DNA from: Neisseriaceae bacterium
Lineage (GTDB): Bacteria; Pseudomonadota; Gammaproteobacteria; Burkholderiales; UBA11063
NCBI GenBank assembly: GCA_947441745.1
Contig: CANEUJ010000007.1
Span: forward strand, 1 to 20,739
Length of the DNA: 20,739 nucleotides
Direction: 5' to 3'
The notes below the pieces were generated by a model. That model was not told where the DNA came from. It searched no databases and saw nothing but the letters and a program-made list of their open reading frames with translations. The number at the start of each line of letters is the position of its first letter. Position 1 is the stretch's first letter. The position numbers and the translations under genes were made by a program. This document shows positions 6,900 through 14,109 of the stretch, in pieces.

Positions 6900-8270
6900 C
6901 TAGAAGTTTACCTTATTTACATGTTTTTTAAGCACATCTCTAAATTGAGCTTTGATTACTTCGATACCATTCGTTGTTTCAGCTTCAAATCTCAATACTA
7001 AAACTGAAGTAGTATTAGAAGCTCTAACTAAACCAAATCCATTTTTATACTCTACACGCAAACCATCAATAGTGATTATATCTGTATTACCAGGAAATTT
7101 GGCTGTTTTTTGTAAGAGTTCAATTATTTTATGCTGTTCGCCATCACCTACGCTTATATTAATTTCAGGTGTTGCAACAGAATTTGGAAGAGCATTTAGA
7201 AGTGCTGATGGATCATCAACTTTTGATAATATCTCAAGAAGTCTAGCTCCAGCATAAACACCGTCATCAGCTCCATTCCAGCGGTCATTAAAGAATATAT
7301 GCCCTGACATTTCACCAGCCAATTTAGCACCTATTTCTTTAATTTTAGCCTTAATAAATGAGTGTCCTGTTCTACACATAATAGGAACGCCACCATATTC
7401 TCCTATCCATGAAGCAAGTAAGCGTGAAGATTTAACATCATAAATAATCTTAGCTCCTGGATTATTTTCTAAAATATCAGCGGCAAATAGCATCATCTGG
7501 CGATCAGGGTAGATTATATTACCATCATTGGTAACAACTCCTAGACGATCTGCATCTCCATCAAAAGCTAAACCTACTTCAGCCCCAGGATTCTTCACCG
7601 CTGCAATTAAATCAGATAGGTTTTCTGGTTTTGAAGGATCAGGGTGATGATTAGGGAAATTACCATCTACATCACAATATAAACCTAAAACCTTAGCTCC
7701 CATACGGCGATATAGTTTTGGAGCAATTTTGCCTGCAACCCCATTGCCACAATCAATTACTATTGAAATATTGCGTTTTAGTTTAACATCTCCAGTTATT
7801 TTTTTGATATATTGCTCTGAGACATCATGAATATAATGAGTTGCTGTAGCACCATCATTGTATTTACCACTTATAAGACGACTATGTATAGTTTGTATAG
7901 CGTCTCCTGATAATGTACTACCATCCATAACCATTTTTAACCCATTATATTCAGGTGGATTATGGCTACCTGTAATCATTATTCCAGACATTGTTTCTAA
8001 CTCATAGTTAGCAAAATATACCATTGGTGTAGTTACTTCACCAATTTCATATACATCACAGCCAGCTAATAAAATCCCTGCAATTAATCGCTTAGATAAA
8101 ACTGGGCTTGTTAGTCTTCCATCATAACCTACTACCAAACCTTTTACTTTCGCTTCAATTGCCATAGTTCCCAAAACTTTTCCAATACCCTCAACAACAT
8201 CAGGAGTTAGTTGCGTTTCAACTACACCTCGGATATCATATGCTTTAAAAATTTCTACAGGATATTTCAT
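6900..8270 (-). CDS. manB: phosphomannomutase/phosphoglucomutase (AlgC-like)
   Basis: This alpha-D-phosphohexomutase interconverts hexose 6- and 1-phosphates, feeding GDP-mannose or UDP-glucose synthesis for surface polysaccharides. Its 456 residues match the AlgC-type length. The four functional sites are present: the phosphoserine loop at 100-105, TGSHNP with S102; the metal loop DGDADR at 237-242; the sugar-binding GEMSGH at 319-324; and a C-terminal phosphate-binding loop around NTTSV. Whether glucose or mannose phosphate is preferred cannot be read from the sequence, and the manB symbol reflects the mannose reading. It is the first gene of the leftward block, divergent from yhdP. Its Shine-Dalgarno is weak. 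Confidence 0.92.
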   Translation of the reverse strand: MKYPVEIFKAYDIRGVVETQLTPDVVEGIGKVLGTMAIEAKVKGLVVGYDGRLTSPVLSKRLIAGILLAGCDVYEIGEVTTPMVYFANYELETMSGIMITGSHNPPEYNGLKMVMDGSTLSGDAIQTIHSRLISGKYNDGATATHYIHDVSEQYIKKITGDVKLKRNISIVIDCGNGVAGKIAPKLYRRMGAKVLGLYCDVDGNFPNHHPDPSKPENLSDLIAAVKNPGAEVGLAFDGDADRLGVVTNDGNIIYPDRQMMLFAADILENNPGAKIIYDVKSSRLLASWIGEYGGVPIMCRTGHSFIKAKIKEIGAKLAGEMSGHIFFNDRWNGADDGVYAGARLLEILSKVDDPSALLNALPNSVATPEINISVGDGEQHKIIELLQKTAKFPGNTDIITIDGLRVEYKNGFGLVRASNTTSVLVLRFEAETTNGIEVIKAQFRDVLKKHVNKVNF

Positions 8271-8319
8271 CTTTTATTTGCCTATCACAAAATATGTTTA
8301 TATTAATATGTCATGCAGT

Positions 8320-8328
8320 CTTATAGCA
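8320..8328 (-). promoter_or_regulatory. candidate extended -10 promoter for the manB-to-lgt block
   Basis: The minus strand reads TGCTATAAG at 8328-8320, an extended -10 element with five of six matches to TATAAT. Transcription would start about 45 bases before the manB ATG. A TTGACT hexamer at 8342-8337 (minus strand) looks like a -35, but only 11 bases separate it from this -10, so the two cannot work as a standard pair. Confidence 0.35.
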
Positions 8329-8383
8329 CAACATGAAGTCAATATTACTATCAAATAACAGTTAGTTTTAATTAGCTAAATAC

Positions 8384-8406
8384 TTATAAACTTTATCAGT
8401 TATAAT
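8384..8406 (+). promoter_or_regulatory. candidate yhdP -10 element inside a palindrome
   Basis: A perfect TATAAT at 8401-8406 on the plus strand could be the yhdP -10, with transcription starting near 8413. No good -35 or extended TG is present. It overlaps a palindrome, TTATAA at 8384-8389 and TTATAA at 8400-8405, with paired inner CT and AG and one unpaired A. That position would suit a repressor site, but AT-rich DNA gives such palindromes by chance. Confidence 0.3.
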
Positions 8407-8442
8407 AACGTATGCCAAAAAACCAGATTACGATGCGTTATT
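8404..8442. repeat. inverted repeat AATAACG/CGTTATT upstream of yhdP
   Basis: AATAACG at 8404-8410 and CGTTATT at 8436-8442 are perfect seven-base inverted repeats separated by 25 bases, with two more possible pairs just inside. They lie between the candidate yhdP promoter and its start codon. They could be paired half-sites or a leader hairpin. No function can be shown. Confidence 0.3.
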
Positions 8443-8473
8443 TTAACATAATATTTAATTGTAAACCCCATTT

Positions 8474-11400
8474 ATGCAACTAAGCCAAATTTCATTTAAA
8501 CAATTTATATCAAAACTAGCCGTTGTTGTCGTGGCTACATACGCTCTTATTATAGCTACATCATTGCTTCTTACACTAGTTTTATACCTTGGTATAAATA
8601 TCTATAAAACTAAAATCGAACATTTAATTATCGATAAAACTGGATATAATTTAACAATTTCAAATATTCATATAAAAATAAGTAGCACCCTAGCTCCTAA
8701 AATAATACTTAATGATACTAAACTAGTAAACTCACAAAATCCTAAACAAGTATTTGAGATAAAATATCTAGAAGTAACTCCATCATATAGTAGTATATGG
8801 AAACTAAGCCCAATTTTTTCGAAAATAGATATTAATGGAACAGATCTAAATTTTGAACGTTTAGAAGATGGTAGTATATTTCTAAATGGTTTTAAAATAA
8901 ATAATACTAATAACCCTAATAAACCAGAGTCCAAATTTGATATTGAAGATATTTTATTAAAACAACAGCAAATTAAACTTTCACACATCAATGTTAATTA
9001 TATAGATCATAAATCTAATTTACCCAAAATATCATTATATAATCTAACCACAACCCTTGAAAAACATTATGCTAATAAGCATAGCTTGACATTATCTATT
9101 GGTTCAAGCCTTGATAAGCAGGATAATATAATAAATGGCACTCTCTCTTGGACGGGGAGAAAACTAAGTAATTTTGAATCTTTAGAAGAAGCAAAGCTTA
9201 CAGTTGCTACGACTGAGAGTAATGTAATTGATGCTAAAATCAAAAATAATAAACTACAGTTTTTCTATGCTAATTTTGATATTAAAAATCTTAATTACAT
9301 AATGTCACGTCACCAAAATTTGATGAATTTTCCACAATTAGGTGGAAGTATTAAGATATCCTTAGTCAATAATGACCATTATACATTTGAAGCCAATAAT
9401 CTAACTGTATCAACCGACAAAGGCTATGTTTTTGATAATAAAAATATCACTGGAAATTATACCATTAATAAGCAAGGTTCTTTAAGTATACTAAACACTG
9501 ATTTAAGTATGTTTAATAACCTAGCAGCGATTGTTCCTATAACAAAAAAATTATTTATTAATGGAGAAATAGAGTTAGTCAAATTATCTTGGATAGGTAA
9601 TATAGTACACCCAACAAATTTTAATATAGCGGCAAAATTTACTAATCTAGGAATAAAATCAAATAATGAAGATATACCAAGCTTTAATAATATAAGCGGT
9701 AATTTATCACTTACCAAAGAAAGTGGTACACTTAATCTTACTCTTAAAGATAGTACTCTTTTGTATCCTAAAGTATTCCTGGTTCCTTATAAATTTAATT
9801 CACTAACAACAAAACTAAACTGGCAAATTAACCATGATAAAAGTTTTGAGGTGGATTTAGCTAATACAAATATTGACGAAGTGGACTTTAAAGGGAATGT
9901 AGAGGGTAAATTCTCATATACTGAAAGCAGTAAAGGATTTTTGTATTTAACAGCACATATTGATAAGATATTAACCAGTAAGGTTGGGGACTTTTTACCA
10001 ATAGTAATTGGAATGCCAGTACATAAATGGCTAAATGATGGGTTAATTGGTGGTTATGGTAAAAATGCTAATTTATTACTTAGTGGATATTTATCTGATT
10101 TTCCATTTACTAATGGTGCAGGTAAATTTTATATTGATGCTGATGTTGATCATGCCAAATTAAACTACGTAGATACTTGGCCACCACTTGAAGATATTAT
10201 GGGTAAGTTTCAAATTCGTAATCAAAAAATCATTATAAAAGCTAATAGTGCCAAAATTTCTGGAAATAATATAGAAAGTGCTATTGTTATTATTCCTGAT
10301 ATGACGGCATCTGACGAAGTATATCTAACTGCAGATGGGATTGCATCAGGTAGTACCAGTAAATTTATGAATTATTTAAGTCAAACCCCAGTTAATGAAA
10401 TAATTGGTCATATACCTGATAGAGTTACTACATCTGGTGATGGTAGAGTTGCTATTCATCTAATGGTGCCATTCTCAGATCCATTACACACCAAAGTAAA
10501 TGGTTCCTATGATTTTAGCAACAACTCAATTAAATTTGATGATTTACCAATACCACTATTAACCAATACCAACGGTAGTTTATTTTTTAACGAACAGGGT
10601 CTTAAGATTGATGCAATAAATACTGAAACCCTTAATTCAAAAGCCAAATTAGCTGTAGTTACTGATAAAGTTGGAACAATGCATTTTAGTGTTTTTTCCC
10701 CTAATCTTAATTATACAAAATTAAGTAATTTTTATTTACCTTTTATATCATCAATCTTTATGGGTAATTCACCAACTTATATAAATTTTGACATCGCCAA
10801 AAAAGGAATTCTTAAAATATCCGCTAATAGTAATCTAGAAGGTGTGACAGTTTTAGCTCCAGCACCAGTTGGCAAGGAGTCAACTACTATTGGTAGTATG
10901 GGGTTTAGCTTAGAACCATCTACAAATGGGATTAATATAAACTTTGATTACGCTAATACTTTATATGGCAATGTATTACTTGATCCAAATGGAAAACTAG
11001 AAAACACACTTATATCAGTTGGCAGCTCCAAATTACCAACTGATACAAGTAATCATCCCAAAATTTTAATAGCTATGAATACAAAATATATTGATGCTGA
11101 GTCATGGATTCAAACTGTTTTACATACAATTACCCCCCCCAAAGAATCATTTATATCATCTCAAAACTATTCGGCTTATAGTGCTAACCATGAGAGTTCA
11201 ACTAATATTTTTCCAATAGAATTACTCTTAAATACTCCTAATCTAATGTTAAGTTCTATTAATTATCAACAAGCTAGTAGTGATCTACTAGTTAGTAAAA
11301 ACCAGATTTTATTTAACTTGAATAATACTTTTACTGATGGTTTGGGTAGTTTTATAATTTCAACTAAAACTCTCAATATTATTCTTAATAAATTTAATTT

Positions 11401-12460
11401 AATAAAATCAACCAGTAATAAACCAACCAAAAAACCCGAAAACACTAGCAATCAGTTTGCAAATCTAAATCAAATTAAAACATTAAATACCAATGAATCA
11501 ATTATAGACCCCAAGAAACTACAATCATTAGTTGAATCTGTGACGAATAAAGCTATGAGTGTACCTAATATTAATTTAACTATTAATAATTTTTACTATG
11601 AAAATGTAAGATTAGCATCAGCTCATGTCAAATTAAAACCGCAAGGTGGAGATTTAATTATAGAAAGCAGTCAAATTACTGGCAATGATATACAGGTTGA
11701 TTTTAATGGGGCTAACTATTGTTTGGAATGCACACAAAATAAATCATTTGTCGAAATTTTGGCTAATATCAAAATCATAAACCTAGGTAATGTATTTAAT
11801 GTTTTTGGGTATGGTGCTGTTGTTGAAAGCGGTAGCGGAAATGTTGAAGCCACACTTCAGTGGAATGGTAAACTACATGATTTTAACTTAGACCATACAA
11901 TTGCTGCGATTAAAGTTGACCTTAATAATGGTAAATTTCTAAAAGTAAGCACTGGTGGTATATTTGGTGAAATAATAGGTATTCTTAATTTACAAACTCT
12001 AACTAATTTTATTCGTCTTGATTTTAGTCAATCTTTTTCAAATGGCTTTTATTTTGATCGCCTAAAAATTACTGCATATTTATTAAATAATATATTAAGT
12101 ATTAAATCACTATATATGACTGGTCCATTAGCAACAATTCAAAGTTATGGAACTATTAACATTAGTGATGAGACTATTGATACATATATGAATATAACCC
12201 CTAAACTTGGAACAAGCTTTGCTATTGGAGCAGGTGCCGCAACACTGAGTCCAATTGCGGGGCCTATTGTGGGGGTTGCTGTATATGCTGGGGAATGGGC
12301 TTTAGGAGACCCATTAAATAAGCTATTTTCATTCGGATTTCATATAACTGGCTCTTTGAAGAACCCTACTATTACTAAAACCAAAATTTCAGATCAAGCA
12401 CTTAGTAATCTTAATTCTGCATTAGGTCTAAGCACAAGTGAAATAAGTAATACGAAATAG
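8474..12460 (+). CDS. yhdP: YhdP-family AsmA-like envelope protein
   Basis: A 1328-residue protein with one N-terminal membrane anchor (about residues 12-40) and a very long, beta-rich periplasmic part. The C-terminal region has an AsmA-like repeat followed by the segment typical of YhdP: GTSFAIGAGAATLSPIAGP, then a glycine-rich stretch, the EWALGDPLNK segment, and a final strand reading ITGSLKNPTI. Members of this group form long hydrophobic grooves. E. coli YhdP, with TamB and YdbH, is implicated in moving phospholipids from the inner to the outer membrane. Codons 887-889 contain a run of eight C (11133-11140) that is unusual for this AT-rich gene. No Shine-Dalgarno is visible before the ATG, which is chosen because it puts the membrane anchor at the N-terminus. 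The gene is alone on the plus strand, divergent from manB and convergent with the FUSC gene. Confidence 0.9.
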   Translation: MQLSQISFKQFISKLAVVVVATYALIIATSLLLTLVLYLGINIYKTKIEHLIIDKTGYNLTISNIHIKISSTLAPKIILNDTKLVNSQNPKQVFEIKYLEVTPSYSSIWKLSPIFSKIDINGTDLNFERLEDGSIFLNGFKINNTNNPNKPESKFDIEDILLKQQQIKLSHINVNYIDHKSNLPKISLYNLTTTLEKHYANKHSLTLSIGSSLDKQDNIINGTLSWTGRKLSNFESLEEAKLTVATTESNVIDAKIKNNKLQFFYANFDIKNLNYIMSRHQNLMNFPQLGGSIKISLVNNDHYTFEANNLTVSTDKGYVFDNKNITGNYTINKQGSLSILNTDLSMFNNLAAIVPITKKLFINGEIELVKLSWIGNIVHPTNFNIAAKFTNLGIKSNNEDIPSFNNISGNLSLTKESGTLNLTLKDSTLLYPKVFLVPYKFNSLTTKLNWQINHDKSFEVDLANTNIDEVDFKGNVEGKFSYTESSKGFLYLTAHIDKILTSKVGDFLPIVIGMPVHKWLNDGLIGGYGKNANLLLSGYLSDFPFTNGAGKFYIDADVDHAKLNYVDTWPPLEDIMGKFQIRNQKIIIKANSAKISGNNIESAIVIIPDMTASDEVYLTADGIASGSTSKFMNYLSQTPVNEIIGHIPDRVTTSGDGRVAIHLMVPFSDPLHTKVNGSYDFSNNSIKFDDLPIPLLTNTNGSLFFNEQGLKIDAINTETLNSKAKLAVVTDKVGTMHFSVFSPNLNYTKLSNFYLPFISSIFMGNSPTYINFDIAKKGILKISANSNLEGVTVLAPAPVGKESTTIGSMGFSLEPSTNGININFDYANTLYGNVLLDPNGKLENTLISVGSSKLPTDTSNHPKILIAMNTKYIDAESWIQTVLHTITPPKESFISSQNYSAYSANHESSTNIFPIELLLNTPNLMLSSINYQQASSDLLVSKNQILFNLNNTFTDGLGSFIISTKTLNIILNKFNLIKSTSNKPTKKPENTSNQFANLNQIKTLNTNESIIDPKKLQSLVESVTNKAMSVPNINLTINNFYYENVRLASAHVKLKPQGGDLIIESSQITGNDIQVDFNGANYCLECTQNKSFVEILANIKIINLGNVFNVFGYGAVVESGSGNVEATLQWNGKLHDFNLDHTIAAIKVDLNNGKFLKVSTGGIFGEIIGILNLQTLTNFIRLDFSQSFSNGFYFDRLKITAYLLNNILSIKSLYMTGPLATIQSYGTINISDETIDTYMNITPKLGTSFAIGAGAATLSPIAGPIVGVAVYAGEWALGDPLNKLFSFGFHITGSLKNPTITKTKISDQALSNLNSALGLSTSEISNTK
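11133..11140 (+). repeat. C8 homopolymer tract inside yhdP
   Basis: Eight consecutive C residues encode the end of T887, then P888 and P889. One extra C would bring a stop at 11179-11181. One missing C would bring a stop at 11217-11219. Either change would remove roughly the last third of the protein. The tract is in frame as sequenced. Confidence 0.9.
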
Positions 12461-12466
12461 CATAAT

Positions 12467-12494
12467 TAAAGAATAAAAGAGTATTTTATCTTTA
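12467..12494. terminator. weak AT-rich hairpin between convergent yhdP and FUSC genes
   Basis: TAAAGA, an unpaired A, and TAAAA (12467-12478) pair with TTTTA and TCTTTA (12484-12494) around the loop GAGTA. This gives an 11-pair, almost all A/T stem whose right arm overlaps the FUSC stop codon. It sits where a shared terminator would be expected, but it lacks a GC core and is only a candidate. Confidence 0.3.
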
Positions 12495-14009
12495 TGTTTT
12501 GAGGTATGGCTCAGAAAATGGGTTCCATTTGGGTTTGAAGCGTGGAGTTGCTATAACCACTTGATATAATTTGAATAATTTAATTATGCGATTGATTAAT
12601 TTTTTAATTAGTTTAGATGTATAATCATCAGATAACAATTCTAAAGATGCTGTTAGATTAGTTATTACAACATATAAACTCGACTCATTTAACTCTAATT
12701 TAGGATAGACCTTATACAATAACTGCAACGCTTGTGCCAAATGATTAAAAACTGAAGCATCAATCTGCCTTGTATCTTCTTTTACAATTTGCTTCAAAAT
12801 CTTATTTATAGAATTAGTATAAGTATAAACATCATGTATATATGCATAACGCTTTGCAATATGAGTAATTAGCTCATGGCGAATTATTTTTAAATTTTGT
12901 GTAAACTCATTACGTAGGCTATCAAGTAATGTTATTTTATAATTTACTGCTTCAAAATCAGTTTGCTTCTCTAACAGTAAAAATATTTCATTCATGATTT
13001 TAAATGATTTTTTAAGATTAAAGCGGATAATCTGAAGTACACTTTGTGGAAAAATTAATATTTCTCCAAGGACTCCAATACCTAAACCAACTAGAGTATC
13101 TAAAACACGATTGTGAATAAACTCGTTAAGTGTAATGGGTGGTTTTAATAAATAAAATGATGCAGTCACTAATATGGTTACAAAAGCAATACCCAGAAGG
13201 TAATTTACTCTAATATAATAATAAGTTAAGAATATAACAATTACACAGAGATATAATGTCAAGGGATGAGCTTCAAATAAATAGCCACCTATAACAGCAC
13301 CAACAATAGCACCAATTACAGTACCAACTAAGCGCTCCACGGCTTTTTTGACAGAAAGCCCCAGATGAGTTTGATTTATAATTACAATTGGTAAATAAAC
13401 CCAAAGTGGATTGGTAAGATTGTATATCTGTGTTATAAAAGATGCTATTATTATACATAATGCCACGCGAAAAGACTGCTTAAGTAATATAATGCTTTTA
13501 TCAGGCGGTATAATATCAATTTTAACAAGCGGTAATATGGATATACACAAAGTAGTAAATAATAATGCGAAACTCCAGCCACTAAAGATATCAATTAATA
13601 TTGGTTTCAAATCATATAGATTTAAATGAGGATAAAATGCATAAAAAACTAATACATATACTGTTATAAAAACTCCAATTGCTCTACCGCCCGATACATA
13701 CCTCGATATACATAAAGGGAAAAACACTAAGCTAGCCAATAAAATAATATAATATGATCCCTGAACTAAAGTTGCAAGTCCAGTAATAGCTATAAAAATA
13801 AAAGTTAGTAAAGCATAGCCAATAACATGTAAAATTTGCTGTTTTTTAGTTATACCAATTCTGAAGTAAATTATAAATAAACAAAACAATATACCCCAAA
13901 AAAAAGTATTAAAATCTTTGTGATATAGATAAAGCGTTATTGAGGAAAATACCACAGATAAGGTAACAATTGATGCTACAATAAAATCTGCTTTATTTTT
14001 AAACAACAT
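12492..14009 (-). CDS. FUSC-family inner-membrane protein
   Basis: A 505-residue membrane protein. About six helices lie in residues 10-160. A second helical bundle (about 175-320) holds the FUSC core, with NPLWVYLPIVIINQTHLG (200-217), then KKAVERLVGTVIGAIVG (221-237), as in YccS and the fusaric-acid-resistance and AaeB proteins. Residues 325-505 form a soluble helical tail. FUSC proteins are proposed exporters of aromatic acids or other compounds. AaeB works with a periplasmic adaptor, but no adaptor gene is next to this one, so it is closer in setting to the partnerless YccS type, and its substrate is unknown. A good Shine-Dalgarno (AGGGG, five bases away) precedes the ATG. It lies downstream of fadE but beyond a terminator, with its own promoter. 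Confidence 0.82.
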   Translation of the reverse strand: MLFKNKADFIVASIVTLSVVFSSITLYLYHKDFNTFFWGILFCLFIIYFRIGITKKQQILHVIGYALLTFIFIAITGLATLVQGSYYIILLASLVFFPLCISRYVSGGRAIGVFITVYVLVFYAFYPHLNLYDLKPILIDIFSGWSFALLFTTLCISILPLVKIDIIPPDKSIILLKQSFRVALCIIIASFITQIYNLTNPLWVYLPIVIINQTHLGLSVKKAVERLVGTVIGAIVGAVIGGYLFEAHPLTLYLCVIVIFLTYYYIRVNYLLGIAFVTILVTASFYLLKPPITLNEFIHNRVLDTLVGLGIGVLGEILIFPQSVLQIIRFNLKKSFKIMNEIFLLLEKQTDFEAVNYKITLLDSLRNEFTQNLKIIRHELITHIAKRYAYIHDVYTYTNSINKILKQIVKEDTRQIDASVFNHLAQALQLLYKVYPKLELNESSLYVVITNLTASLELLSDDYTSKLIKKLINRIIKLFKLYQVVIATPRFKPKWNPFSEPYLKT

Positions 14010-14051
14010 AATACCCCTATTTTAAAGACCATCACTGTTATTATATAATAA

Positions 14052-14060
14052 ATTATAACA
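14052..14060 (-). promoter_or_regulatory. extended -10 promoter of the FUSC gene
   Basis: The minus strand reads TGTTATAAT at 14060-14052, a perfect extended -10 element identical to the one before the panG-like gene. The region where a -35 would lie is occupied by the fadE terminator stem, with no -35 match, so recognition would depend on the extended -10. The predicted start of transcription is about 35 bases before the ATG at 14009. Confidence 0.5.
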
Positions 14061-14061
14061 T

Positions 14062-14090
14062 AAAAAAACCTCGAGCATGACGAGGTTTTT
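14062..14090 (-). terminator. rho-independent terminator after fadE
   Basis: CCTCG (14069-14073) and CGAGG (14081-14085) form a GC-rich stem around a seven-base loop. The stem is extended by five A-T pairs from flanking A and T runs. Read leftward, in the fadE direction, the stem is followed by a run of seven T. It lies 20 bases past the fadE stop and would end the fad transcript before the FUSC gene. The T run on the other side would also let it work for rightward transcripts. Confidence 0.85.
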
Positions 14091-14109
14091 AAAATTAATA
14101 AGTTGTTAG

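Noticed and set aside
8337..8342. TTGACT on the minus strand as the manB -35
   Set aside because: No -10 lies at 16-19 bases; the nearest good -10 is only 11 bases away.
13273..13458. Minus-strand frame of 61 codons within the FUSC gene
   Set aside because: It is another reading frame of the conserved FUSC core, cysteine-rich by frame shift, with no independent signals.
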